Below are positions 8,437-16,293 of a stretch of 64,000 nucleotides of DNA, piece after piece. Numbering within the stretch: the stretch's first letter is position 1; each line of letters starts with the position of its first letter. The notes below the pieces were generated by a model that made no database searches, had not been told where the DNA came from, and saw only the letters and a program-made list of their open reading frames with translations. Made by a program: the position numbers and the translations under genes. The stretch is from JAOUEA01 sp039933515 (lineage in GTDB: Bacteria; Actinomycetota; UBA4738; HRBIN12). The DNA lies in the NCBI GenBank assembly GCA_039933515.1, contig JBDTNY010000127.1:33052-97051 (forward strand), in the 5' to 3' direction.

Positions 8437-9370
8437 ATCGGTTCCTCAGGAGGATCGCGAGCGCGTTCACCACGAGGATGGCGACGAGAAGCACGACGAT
8501 AGCCGCCGCCGTGTTCTCCCGCCATCCGTCCCCGGCAAGCTTGGTCCAGGCGTAGATCTGCGTGGGGAGCGACGTGTACTGACCCTGCAAGATCTCGAGC
8601 GGCGTGCGGCCCGTCGGCGTCGAGAGATACCCGGTCACCGCCCCCACCAACAGGAGCGGGGCGGTCTCGCCGAACGCCCGAGCGAGCGAGAGGATCGCAC
8701 CGGTCAGCATGCCCGGCGCGGCGTACGGCAGCACGTGGCTGCGCACGACCTCCCATCGCGTGGCGCCGACCCCGTAGGCAGCTTCGCGGATCCCGGTCGG
8801 AACCGCGCGGAGCGCCTCCATCGTGATCAGGATGATGATCGGCATCACGAGCACCGAGAGCGTCAGGGCGCCCGAGAGGTAGCTCCGGCCGTACACGTTC
8901 GGACCGGTGACGGCCCGCAGCGCCTGCACGAACACGACGAGCCCCAGGATGCCGTAGACGACCGAAGGGACCCCCGCCAGGTTCCGGATGTTGGTGATCA
9001 GCAGGCGGTTCAACCGCGAGTCCCGCGCGTACTCCTGCAGATAGACGGCCGCCGCGATCCCGAGCGGGAGCGCGATGACCGCGACGAACCCGACCAGGAT
9101 CAGCGAGCCCACGAGCCCCTGCCAGACGCCGGTGCGGGAATCCAGCCGCGACGTGTCGCTCGTGATGAAGGCGGCGCCGCGTGTCGAGAGCACGGGCCAG
9201 GCCGCTTGAAGCGTCGTCGCGAGCAGCACGAGCAGGACCCCGAGCGAGAGCAGGAGCGCGGCGATCAGGAGCCCGCTGAACAGCGCGCTGCCGACATCCC
9301 GCTTCTTGCCCCTGAGCGCCGCCTCGACGCTCGCGCGGGTGGCCGTCGTCGACGCGGCGATCTCTGACAT
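8420..9370 (-). CDS. pstA: Phosphate ABC transporter permease PstA
   Basis: This 316-residue membrane permease belongs to the PstA branch of the binding-protein-dependent transporter permeases. An N-terminal segment (residues about 28-55) is followed by five further helices, and the EAA-type loop is REAAYGVGATRWEVVRSHVLP near residue 215. AFGETAPLLLVGA is the PstA-type motif after the loop. The ATG at 9370 has AAGGAG six bases upstream and shares one base with the pstC stop (TGATG), so the permeases are coupled. Confidence 0.96.
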   Translation of the reverse strand: MSEIAASTTATRASVEAALRGKKRDVGSALFSGLLIAALLLSLGVLLVLLATTLQAAWPVLSTRGAAFITSDTSRLDSRTGVWQGLVGSLILVGFVAVIALPLGIAAAVYLQEYARDSRLNRLLITNIRNLAGVPSVVYGILGLVVFVQALRAVTGPNVYGRSYLSGALTLSVLVMPIIILITMEALRAVPTGIREAAYGVGATRWEVVRSHVLPYAAPGMLTGAILSLARAFGETAPLLLVGAVTGYLSTPTGRTPLEILQGQYTSLPTQIYAWTKLAGDGWRENTAAAIVVLLVAILVVNALAILLRNRYDRKW

Positions 9371-10314
9371 CACCGGCTCCTTCGCATGCGTCGGACGAAC
9401 CGCTCGCTGGCCATGTTCAGGCCGAACGTGATGAGGAACAGCACCAGCCCCACGAAGTACAACGCCGCGAACGGATCCACGCCGCCTGCATCGGAGCTCT
9501 TCACACTGTCGGAGCCGATCGCAAGGGAGGCGATCGCCCCGGTCATCGTCTGGCCGGGCTCGAGCGGGTTGTAGCGACGTGGCGCCTGGCCGGTGGCGCC
9601 CGCTGCAAGCGCGACGACCATCGTCTCGCCGACCGCGCGGGAGAACGCCAGCAGCAGGCCGGCCACGATCCCCGAGACCGCGGCCGGCAACACGACGCGG
9701 ATCGCGACCGTCCGCCGCTTCGCCCCGATGCCGTACGCCGCTTCGCGCAACGCCGACGGCACCGCGTGCATCGCGTCCTCGGCGACCGACGCCACGAGCG
9801 GGAGCGTCAAGATCCCGACGCCGATACCCGCAGCCATGATCGTGAACGTGCTCGTGGCTCCCATGAGGTTCTGCACGATCTGCGGGTTGATCACCTGCAG
9901 GGCGAAGTAGCCGAGCACCACGCTCGGGATACTCGCGAGGGTCTCGATGATGGGCTTGAGTCGGCGACGCGTTCGGGGGCCGGCGTACTCCGAGAGGTAC
10001 ATCGCCGCGCCCAGACCGAGGGGAGCCGCGATCGCCATCGCGATGACGGAGACCATGAAAGTCCCGATCAGGAGCGTCGGGATGTCGAACTCGCCACGGC
10101 GCGGCGACCAGGTACCGCTCCACAGCGCCGGAAGGTCGACCGCGCGCAGGAACAGGAACGCCTCGCCCGCCAGGGCCACCACGATCGCGAGGCTGATCAC
10201 GAGCGACAGTCCTGCGGCACCGATGAGGACGGCCCGGATCACCGACTCCTTGCGTCGGCGCCGGGCGTTGCCCCGCAGTTCGCCGAGCGTGATCTCGTCC
10301 CGTGTCAGCTCCAT
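9370..10314 (-). CDS. pstC: Phosphate ABC transporter permease PstC
   Basis: This 314-residue permease of the Pst importer has a charged N-terminus, a first membrane segment near residues 28-55, and the conserved block with EAA loop REAAYGIGAKRRTVAIRVVLP followed by AFSRAVGETMVVALAAG. About six membrane helices are predicted. It lies 68 bases downstream of pstS. That spacer contains a small hairpin (GAGGC-ACCGA-GCCTC on the plus strand), which could raise pstS mRNA relative to the membrane genes, as seen in other pst operons; this last point is inference. Confidence 0.96.
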   Translation of the reverse strand: MELTRDEITLGELRGNARRRRKESVIRAVLIGAAGLSLVISLAIVVALAGEAFLFLRAVDLPALWSGTWSPRRGEFDIPTLLIGTFMVSVIAMAIAAPLGLGAAMYLSEYAGPRTRRRLKPIIETLASIPSVVLGYFALQVINPQIVQNLMGATSTFTIMAAGIGVGILTLPLVASVAEDAMHAVPSALREAAYGIGAKRRTVAIRVVLPAAVSGIVAGLLLAFSRAVGETMVVALAAGATGQAPRRYNPLEPGQTMTGAIASLAIGSDSVKSSDAGGVDPFAALYFVGLVLFLITFGLNMASERFVRRMRRSR

Positions 10315-10382
10315 CGCTCCCTGTCTCCCGTGCGGGGAGGCACCGAGCCTCGGCCCGGCCCCCCCGCAACCGCCCCTGCCGT

Positions 10383-11417
10383 CTAGGATCCCGACGCCGC
10401 CGCCCAGGCGCTCCGGGTCGTCGCGACCCGGTCGGCCGGAAGCGGCACGTAGCCCGTCTCGCTGACGGCGGTCTGCAAACCGTCGTCACTCACGTAGAAG
10501 TCGACGAACGACTTCAGCGCGTCGCTCGTCGAGAGCTTCGCTTGGTTGACGTAGATGAAGAGCGACCGGCTCAACGGGTAGGACCCGTCGGCGATCGTGG
10601 CCGCGGTCGGCGACACGCATCCACTCCCCCCGTCGATCTGGATCTCTTTGACCTGGTCGGCCGCGCCCTGCGCATACGCGAATCCGACGAAACCGAGCGA
10701 GCTGTCCGATCCCTCCATCGCGGTGATGATGACGTTGTCGTCCGGCGACCCCAGATAGTCGTTCCGCAGCGCCACGGCCTGCGCCTCGGGTAGCCCCTGG
10801 GCGATCGCCGTTTCGCCGATCCCGGCAAGGTCGATGAACGCGTCGTAGGTCCCCGACTCCTCACCGGGCGCCGTGATCTCAAGGGGTGCGTCGGGGAACC
10901 CGCCGCTGCCACCGACCTGCTTGGCCAGGCTGTCGGCTCCCGACCAGGTGTCGATACCCGAAGACTCGGGCCCGAACAGTGCGTAGAGGTCGCCGAGGTT
11001 CAGGCACTCAACCCCGGTGTTCGCGGGGTTCGTCATGACGGTGACGCCGTCGAGGCTGACCTCGAGCTCGGTGTATTCGATGCCGGCGTTCTTGCACGCC
11101 TTCGCCTCTTCGGGCTCGATCGGGCGGGACGCGTCGCTGATATCGGTCTCGCCCTTGCAGAAGAGCACGAATCCATCGCCCGTGCCCGGGCCGTCCACGC
11201 TAATCGCGACGTTCGGGCTGGTCTCGTTGAACAACTCGGCGACGAACGACGAGATCGGCTCGACCGTCGATGAGCCCGAGATCACGATCGAGCCCGAGAG
11301 GGCAGCCGATCCCGACGCACCCCCGTTCGTCGAATCATCGCTGCTGCATGCCGCGAGCGCGACCGCTCCGACGACGATGACCGCGATCGTCGCGGCCGAC
11401 CTGCGGAACCGGTGCAT
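10383..11417 (-). CDS. pstS: Phosphate-binding lipoprotein PstS
   Basis: This 344-residue extracytoplasmic phosphate receptor starts with a lipoprotein signal peptide: a short basic N-terminus, a hydrophobic core and the lipobox LAAC with lipidated Cys24. The mature protein is a type II periplasmic binding fold with GSSTVEPISSFVAELF at the N-terminus and PGEESGTYDAFID in the phosphate-binding region. The ATG at 11417 is preceded by GGAGGGG about eight bases upstream. It is the first gene of the pst operon, and a PHO box lies 68 bases upstream of its start, so phosphate starvation should induce it. Confidence 0.97.
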   Translation of the reverse strand: MHRFRRSAATIAVIVVGAVALAACSSDDSTNGGASGSAALSGSIVISGSSTVEPISSFVAELFNETSPNVAISVDGPGTGDGFVLFCKGETDISDASRPIEPEEAKACKNAGIEYTELEVSLDGVTVMTNPANTGVECLNLGDLYALFGPESSGIDTWSGADSLAKQVGGSGGFPDAPLEITAPGEESGTYDAFIDLAGIGETAIAQGLPEAQAVALRNDYLGSPDDNVIITAMEGSDSSLGFVGFAYAQGAADQVKEIQIDGGSGCVSPTAATIADGSYPLSRSLFIYVNQAKLSTSDALKSFVDFYVSDDGLQTAVSETGYVPLPADRVATTRSAWAAASGS

Positions 11418-11484
11418 CAGAGATCCCCTCCTCGTTGTGGACGTCGCATCGAATGTAGGGATGCCAGGTAGCCGCCCCGTAGCC

Positions 11485-11506
11485 CGGAGATGAACGGAAG
11501 ATGAAC
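11485..11506 (-). promoter_or_regulatory. PHO box (two 11-bp direct repeats)
   Basis: On the minus strand two adjacent 11-bp repeats read GTTCATCTTCC and GTTCATCTCCG, identical in the first seven bases. This matches the known layout of PhoP operators in actinomycetes, where 11-bp units starting GTTCA repeat head to tail. It lies in the 162-base spacer between pstS (68 bases away) and the divergent phoR-like kinase (73 bases away), so it could control both. No other unit of this kind was seen upstream of ppk1, pit or the DUF47 genes. Confidence 0.75.
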
Positions 11507-11567
11507 GTCCCGCGCCGGCATCGCGTCGAAACGCTGGCGCGTGGACCTCCCCGTGAGCACCGGCTTC

Positions 11568-11573
11568 TAGACT
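11568..11573 (+). promoter_or_regulatory. -10 hexamer, likely leaderless start of phoR-like gene
   Basis: TAGACT lies six bases before the ATG at 11580. A start of transcription six to seven bases after the hexamer would coincide with the start codon. No ribosome binding site is present. No convincing -35 box was seen. Confidence 0.5.
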
Positions 11574-11579
11574 GCGGGC

Positions 11580-12734
11580 ATGGACCCGGGCGGTGTCGTC
11601 ATGAGCGTGGTCGCCGCCGCAGCGGCGCTGGGCGCCGGCGTGGCGCTCGGCCGGAGATCGCACGCCGCCGAGATGCGGCGCGCCCAAGAGGGGATGAAGA
11701 GCGCGCAGGACGCGCTCGATCGCGGGGCGTCCTCGGCGCGTCAAGTTCGCCGGGTCCAGGATCTGATCCTCGGCACGATGCAGGAGGGTGTCCTCCTCCT
11801 CGATGGCGGATGGCGAACCGAGTTCGCGAACGACGCGCTCGAGCGTCACCTCGGGAACCGACCCGCGGCCTTGGCCCAGATTTTCCCTCTCGGGGCACGC
11901 GAAACGGTCCGTGCGGCCGCCGAAGAACGGCGACCCGTGACGATCGAAATTGAGGTCGGCACGCCCACCCGGTGGCTCCGCGTCGTCGCCACGCCGGCCG
12001 GCGACGACGGTTCCGTGCTCGTGGTGGTCACCGACGTGACCGAGTCGCGCCGCATCGACTCCGTCCGCAGGGACTTCGTCGCCAACGCGTCCCATGAACT
12101 CAAGACCCCCGCCGCCGCGATCCAAGCCGCGGCCGAAACCCTCCGTGACGCCGCCGCGGACGACCCTGAGGCGGTGGTGCGCTTCGCCGCCCAGCTCGAA
12201 CGCGATGCCCTGCGGCTCTCCAGGATCGTGATGGATCTGCTCGACCTGTCGCGCCTCGAGGCCGAGACCGACGGCCACGGGACCGTGGATCTCGCGGCCC
12301 TCATCGACGAAGAGACCGAGCGTGCGGCGCCGGCATCGAACGAAGCGGGAGTGATCCTCGAGATCGCCCCGCACCCGCCGGCCATCGTGGGAGGGTCTGC
12401 CCGCGATCTCGCGCTACTGATCCGCAACCTGATCGACAACGCGATCCGCTACACGGCAGAGGGCGGAACGGTGCGCGTCTCCCTCACGACCACCGAGCGC
12501 GATGCCGTGCTGAGCGTGCGGGACACGGGGGTCGGCATCCCCACCAAGGACCTGCCGCGGATCTTCGAGCGCTTCTACCGGGTCGACCGTGCCCGGTCAC
12601 GGGAGACCGGTGGAACCGGGCTGGGGCTCGCGATCGTGAAGCACGTCGCCGAGAACGTCGGAGCGCACCTCGCCGTCGAGAGCGAGCTGGGGGTTGGCTC
12701 GACCTTCTTGGTACGCGTGCCGCTCGCCGTCTGA
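11580..12734 (+). CDS. PhoR-like sensor histidine kinase
   Basis: This 384-residue kinase has one N-terminal membrane segment (residues about 5-24), a PAS-like sensing region (about 55-150), a HisKA dimerisation domain with phosphoacceptor His172 in NASHELKTP, and an ATPase domain with N box IRNLIDNAIRYT, G1 DTGVGIP and G2 GGTGLGLAIVKH. It lacks a large extracellular sensor, as is usual for PhoR, which reads phosphate through PstSCAB-PhoU. It diverges from pstS. Its probable partner is the OmpR-type regulator at 6154-6849, more than 4 kb away at the other end of the pst operon. It appears to be monocistronic. Confidence 0.9.
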   Translation: MDPGGVVMSVVAAAAALGAGVALGRRSHAAEMRRAQEGMKSAQDALDRGASSARQVRRVQDLILGTMQEGVLLLDGGWRTEFANDALERHLGNRPAALAQIFPLGARETVRAAAEERRPVTIEIEVGTPTRWLRVVATPAGDDGSVLVVVTDVTESRRIDSVRRDFVANASHELKTPAAAIQAAAETLRDAAADDPEAVVRFAAQLERDALRLSRIVMDLLDLSRLEAETDGHGTVDLAALIDEETERAAPASNEAGVILEIAPHPPAIVGGSARDLALLIRNLIDNAIRYTAEGGTVRVSLTTTERDAVLSVRDTGVGIPTKDLPRIFERFYRVDRARSRETGGTGLGLAIVKHVAENVGAHLAVESELGVGSTFLVRVPLAV

Positions 12735-12767
12735 GCGGTTCTGCGCGCGGCTATGCTCCCTTTCCGG

Positions 12768-13460
12768 ATGACCACCCTCTTCCTGATCCGTCACGGCCTC
12801 ACCGGGCTCACCGGCACCCGCCTGTACGGGCGCACCCCCGGCATCGACCTGGATGACCGAGGCCGTGCGCAGGCGGAAGCGCTGGCAGCTCGGTTCGAGC
12901 CGATAAGGCTCGCCGCGATCTACTCGAGCCCGCTCGAGCGATGCGTGCAGACCGTCGAACCCCTCGCCGCCCGTAAGCGGCTCGAGGTGCGCCCGTGCGA
13001 CGCGCTGATCGAGATGGACGCCGGGCGATGGACGAATCGCACGCTCACCTCCCTCCGGAGGGCCCGCGACTGGACGACGGTCCAGCGCACGCCATCGCTG
13101 TTCCGGTTCCCCGAAGGGGAGGCGTTCACCGAGGCGCACGAGCGGATCGTGGGCGAGGTGCAGCGCATCGCGGCCCGCCACCCGAAGGGCAACGTGGCGG
13201 TCGCGAGCCACGGCGACCTCGTGCGGATCCTGGTCGCGCACTACAGCGGTGCGCATCTCGACCATTTCCAACGCACGTCGATCGACGCGGCCTCGGTCTC
13301 TGTGATCCAGCTCGGCGGCGGGATCCCGCGCATCCTGCTCGTGAACGATACGGGTGGGCTCGAGCGGTTCGCCCCGACGCCGCGCGCCGCCGGGGCGAAG
13401 CGTTCCCCCGGGACGAGGCCCGCGACGAAGACGTCGTCGCGCCGGAACCTGCGAGGATAG
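12768..13460 (+). CDS. Histidine phosphatase family protein (MSMEG_4193 type)
   Basis: This 230-residue protein belongs to the histidine phosphatase (phosphoglycerate-mutase-like) superfamily. The catalytic LIRHGLTG motif is at residues 5-12, the YSSPLERCVQT loop follows, and the second histidine is in VAVASHGDLVRILVAHY. The C-terminal extension after about residue 195 is basic and low complexity. The ATG at 12768 starts right at homology; a second ATG 15 bases upstream is possible. It heads a run with DUF3090 and an SCO1664-type gene, a triad conserved across actinomycetes, where this member is annotated as a probable phosphomutase. Substrate unknown. Confidence 0.85.
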   Translation: MTTLFLIRHGLTGLTGTRLYGRTPGIDLDDRGRAQAEALAARFEPIRLAAIYSSPLERCVQTVEPLAARKRLEVRPCDALIEMDAGRWTNRTLTSLRRARDWTTVQRTPSLFRFPEGEAFTEAHERIVGEVQRIAARHPKGNVAVASHGDLVRILVAHYSGAHLDHFQRTSIDAASVSVIQLGGGIPRILLVNDTGGLERFAPTPRAAGAKRSPGTRPATKTSSRRNLRG

Positions 13461-13465
13461 CTCGC

Positions 13466-13987
13466 ATGGATTTCGGGCCCGTGGACCGCATCACCGCCGA
13501 CGCGATCGGCGAGCCGGGCGCTCGCGTGTTCTACCTGCAGGCGCGCACCGGCAACGCGCTGATCTCGATCGTGGTGGAGAAGCAGCAGATCCAGCTGCTG
13601 GCGGCATCGATCATCGCGCTGCTCGCCACGCTCGAGCTCGAGACCGGCGTCGGCCCGCCCGATGCGGAGCTCGCGATCGAAGAACCGGTCGAGCCACGGT
13701 TCCGCGCGGGCAAGCTCACGATCGGGTTCGACGAGGACCGCGACATGTTCTTGCTCGAGGCCGAGGAGTTTCGGCCCGAGGTCGAGGACGACGATCCACG
13801 GTCGCTCCTGGTCGACGAGCCGGAAGTGGTCCGGATCTGGGCCACTCGCGAGCAGATGTTCGCGTGCTCGCGGTACGGGGCGTCGGTCGCCGATCGCGGA
13901 CGGCCGGCCTGTCAGTTCTGCGGCAACCCGCTCGACCCGGAAGGGCACGCGTGTCCAGCGATGAACGGGCACTCCGCGCGGGACTGA
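13466..13987 (+). CDS. DUF3090 family protein
   Basis: This 173-residue protein is a member of DUF3090, an actinobacterial family of unknown function. It opens with an FGPVDRITADAIGEPGARVFYLQ-like stretch, typical of the family, and ends with a zinc-ribbon-like CQFCGNPLDPEGHAC whose Cys pairs could bind metal. It starts five bases after the phosphomutase stop and overlaps the SCO1664-type gene by 37 bases, so the three are almost certainly one operon. No catalytic motif can be named. Confidence 0.85.
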   Translation: MDFGPVDRITADAIGEPGARVFYLQARTGNALISIVVEKQQIQLLAASIIALLATLELETGVGPPDAELAIEEPVEPRFRAGKLTIGFDEDRDMFLLEAEEFRPEVEDDDPRSLLVDEPEVVRIWATREQMFACSRYGASVADRGRPACQFCGNPLDPEGHACPAMNGHSARD

Positions 13988-14697
13988 GCGACCCCGCGGT
14001 CCCGGCGGCGATGGCCACCGGGGACCTCGAGATCCTCGGACTCCTTCCGCGGTCCTCGAACTACACGTTCCTCGCCCGCGCCGGTGAGGGCGACGACGCC
14101 GTGCTCGTCGTGTACAAGCCGCGGCGCGGCGAGATCCCGCTGTGGGACTTCCCCGAAGGCACCCTGTGCCGGCGCGAGGTGGCGGCCTACGTCGTGGCGC
14201 GGGAGCTCGGGTGGCCGAACGTCCCCCCGACGATCCTCCGGGACGGACCCGAGGGCATCGGCTCGGTCCAGCGGTTCATGGCCTTCGATCCCGAGGCGCA
14301 CTACTTCACGCTCGAACCAGAGCGCAGCGACGACTTCCGCCGGGTCGCGCTCTTCGACCTGGTGATCAACAACGCCGACCGCAAAGGCGGCCACTGCCTG
14401 CTCGGGGAAGACGGCACGATCTGGGTGATCGACCACGGAGTGTGCTTCAGCGATGAGCCCCACAAGCTCAGGACGGTGATCTGGGAGCACATCGGCGAAC
14501 CGATAGCGTCCGCACTGCTCGAGGACCTCCGCCGGTTCCGCGACGAGCTCGACGGAGGTGCAGTTGCGGCCGAGCTCGACGACCTGCTCGACCAGGAGGA
14601 GATCACGGCGATGCGCGATCGCGCCGCCGCCGTCCTCGCCGAGGGCCGGTTCCCCGAGCCGGGGCCGGGGAGACCGTACCCGTGGCCGCCCGTGTGA
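13951..14697 (+). CDS. SCO1664 family protein, PI3/PI4-kinase-like fold
   Basis: This 248-residue protein belongs to the SCO1664 family, third member of the actinobacterial triad. FDLVINNADRKGGHCLL followed by WVIDHGVCF resembles the catalytic loop (D-x3-NxDR) and metal-binding Asp of phosphatidylinositol-kinase-like enzymes, and VLVVYKPRRGE could supply the ATP-binding lysine. The GTG at 13951 follows GGAAGGG and overlaps DUF3090 by 37 bases; an ATG at 14011 would remove the overlap but cut conserved sequence. Kinase activity is an inference from motifs; no substrate is known to me. Confidence 0.8.
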   Translation: MSSDERALRAGLSDPAVPAAMATGDLEILGLLPRSSNYTFLARAGEGDDAVLVVYKPRRGEIPLWDFPEGTLCRREVAAYVVARELGWPNVPPTILRDGPEGIGSVQRFMAFDPEAHYFTLEPERSDDFRRVALFDLVINNADRKGGHCLLGEDGTIWVIDHGVCFSDEPHKLRTVIWEHIGEPIASALLEDLRRFRDELDGGAVAAELDDLLDQEEITAMRDRAAAVLAEGRFPEPGPGRPYPWPPV

Positions 14698-15269
14698 GCG
14701 CCGCTCTCGTGACGGCCGCGACCCCGATCGGGGCCTTCACCGCGGTGGTCACGGATCGCGGTGTCGCGGCGACCTGGTTCCACGGTGACGACATCTCGAC
14801 AGCGGGGACGCACGCAGAAGCCGCGCTCGCGGAGGCGGAAGCGATGCTGGGCCAGCGCGTCAACCCCGCGCCCCGCGGCCTCGCGTCCGTCCGGCGCGAG
14901 GTCGAGGGCTACTTCGCAGGGACATGCCGCACCTTCGAAACTCCGGTCGACCTCGCGCTCGGTCCGGGGGGATTCGGGCGGCGCGTCCTGGCGATCACCG
15001 CCTCGATCCCCTACGGCGAGCTCTGGACCTACGGCGATGTGGCCCAGATGGCGGGGAGCTCCCGGGGCGGCCGGGCGGCGGGCAACGCGCTCAACCGCTG
15101 CCGGATCGAGCTGTTCGTGCCGTGCCACCGCGTGGTGCACGCGGGCGGGACGATCGGCGGCTACGGTCGCCACACAGACCGCAAACGGTTCCTGATCGCA
15201 CTGGAGCGTGGGGCCGTGGATCATGCAGGAGATCCCACCCGAGGTCGTTCACCCCGCCGCGCGAGATAG
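14682..15269 (+). CDS. ogt: Methylated-DNA-[protein]-cysteine S-methyltransferase
   Basis: This 195-residue DNA repair protein removes alkyl groups from O6-alkylguanine onto its own cysteine. The acceptor is Cys148 in IELFVPCHRVV; the helix-turn-helix and asparagine hinge (SRGGRAAGNALNRC) and the GGYGRHTDRKRFLIALE tail are all present. Family enzymes are usually 155-190 residues; the extra C-terminal residues are basic. The GTG at 14682 has GGGGAG about ten bases upstream and overlaps the preceding gene by 16 bases; a GTG at 14694 is an alternative. It closes the triad operon, though a repair link to the triad is not implied. Confidence 0.93.
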   Translation: MAARVSAALVTAATPIGAFTAVVTDRGVAATWFHGDDISTAGTHAEAALAEAEAMLGQRVNPAPRGLASVRREVEGYFAGTCRTFETPVDLALGPGGFGRRVLAITASIPYGELWTYGDVAQMAGSSRGGRAAGNALNRCRIELFVPCHRVVHAGGTIGGYGRHTDRKRFLIALERGAVDHAGDPTRGRSPRRAR

Positions 15270-15270
15270 T
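15265..15270 (+). promoter_or_regulatory. -10 hexamer, likely leaderless start of lipoprotein gene
   Basis: GATAGT ends six bases before the ATG at 15277. The spacer GGGGGC could instead act as a weak ribosome binding site, so leaderless translation is less certain here. Confidence 0.35.
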
Positions 15271-15276
15271 GGGGGC

Positions 15277-16269
15277 ATGATTCGTTCCTCGGTCCGATGC
15301 ACCGCGTCCCTGGTCGCCCTCGCTCTGCTCGGCGCCGCATGCTCCTCGGACGGATCCTCGACGAGCGGGACATCCAGCGCGTCCGGAACGGCCTCGAACC
15401 TGGCGGCGCAGGTGGCGAGCCCCGATCTCTTCGTCGGTGCTCCACAGGACTTCGAGCTGGGGATCTTCGCCTCCGATGACTCCGGCGTGAAGCTCGTGAG
15501 CTTCGGAAGCGTGACCCTGACGTTCTCCTACCTCGGCGTTGATGGTTCGGCCGCCGCACGCGGCGGCGTGCCCGACGGCACGTTCTCGGCCACGTATGTC
15601 CCTGCCCCGGGAACCGGCGAGGGACAAGACCCCGGTGTCCCGTCGCTCACCGCCCCCGCCGATGCCCGCGGCGTCTACGTGAACCAAGATGTGCGCTTCG
15701 CCGAGCCAGGCGTGTACGAAGCCCGGGTGGCGGCCGACATCGACGGGATCGGAGCGCAGACGCTCACCGCGACGTTCCAGGTGCGCCCCGAGCCGTCGCT
15801 TCCGGCTCCGGGCGACCGCGCGCTGAAGACGAAGAACCACGTGATCGGCGACAAGGGCATCGAGCCCGTCGCGATCGACTCGCAGGCCCAGGACGGCTCA
15901 TCGATCCCCGACCCCGAGCTCCACCGAACGACGATCGCGCAGGCGATCGCGGCCGGCACCCCGGCGTTGGTGCTCTTCGCGACGCCAGTCTACTGCCAGA
16001 GCCTGTTCTGCGGCCCAACGCTGGAGGCGATGCAGGCGCTCGCGGCCGACCACGCCGGGCAGGCCGCGTTCATCCACGTCGAGATCTGGAGGGACTACGA
16101 CAAGAGCATCGTGAACGAAGCGGCGGCCGATTGGCTGCTCCGCGACGGTGATCTCACCGAGCCCTGGCTTTACCTGATCGGCGGCGACGGCACGATTTTC
16201 CACCGGTGGGGACCGCTGTTCGACCCGAGTGAGGTCGCCGCCGCGCTCGATGCCCTGCCGACCGACTGA
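15277..16269 (+). CDS. Lipoprotein with C-terminal thioredoxin-like domain
   Basis: This 330-residue protein starts with a lipoprotein signal (lipobox GAAC, then a Ser/Thr/Gly-rich linker). A beta-rich region of about residues 45-180 resembles a copper-chaperone or Ig-like domain (VGAPQDFELGIF, VYEARVAADI). The C-terminal 120 residues look like a thioredoxin fold with PALVLFATPVYCQSLFCGPT, where two cysteines four residues apart replace the usual CxxC. It is therefore probably an extracytoplasmic, membrane-anchored redox or metal protein, SCO1/TlpA-like; that assignment is tentative. It converges on the YihY gene with a 24-base gap. Confidence 0.75.
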   Translation: MIRSSVRCTASLVALALLGAACSSDGSSTSGTSSASGTASNLAAQVASPDLFVGAPQDFELGIFASDDSGVKLVSFGSVTLTFSYLGVDGSAAARGGVPDGTFSATYVPAPGTGEGQDPGVPSLTAPADARGVYVNQDVRFAEPGVYEARVAADIDGIGAQTLTATFQVRPEPSLPAPGDRALKTKNHVIGDKGIEPVAIDSQAQDGSSIPDPELHRTTIAQAIAAGTPALVLFATPVYCQSLFCGPTLEAMQALAADHAGQAAFIHVEIWRDYDKSIVNEAAADWLLRDGDLTEPWLYLIGGDGTIFHRWGPLFDPSEVAAALDALPTD

Positions 16270-16293
16270 CGCTCGCGGCAGCGTGGCCCCGGA

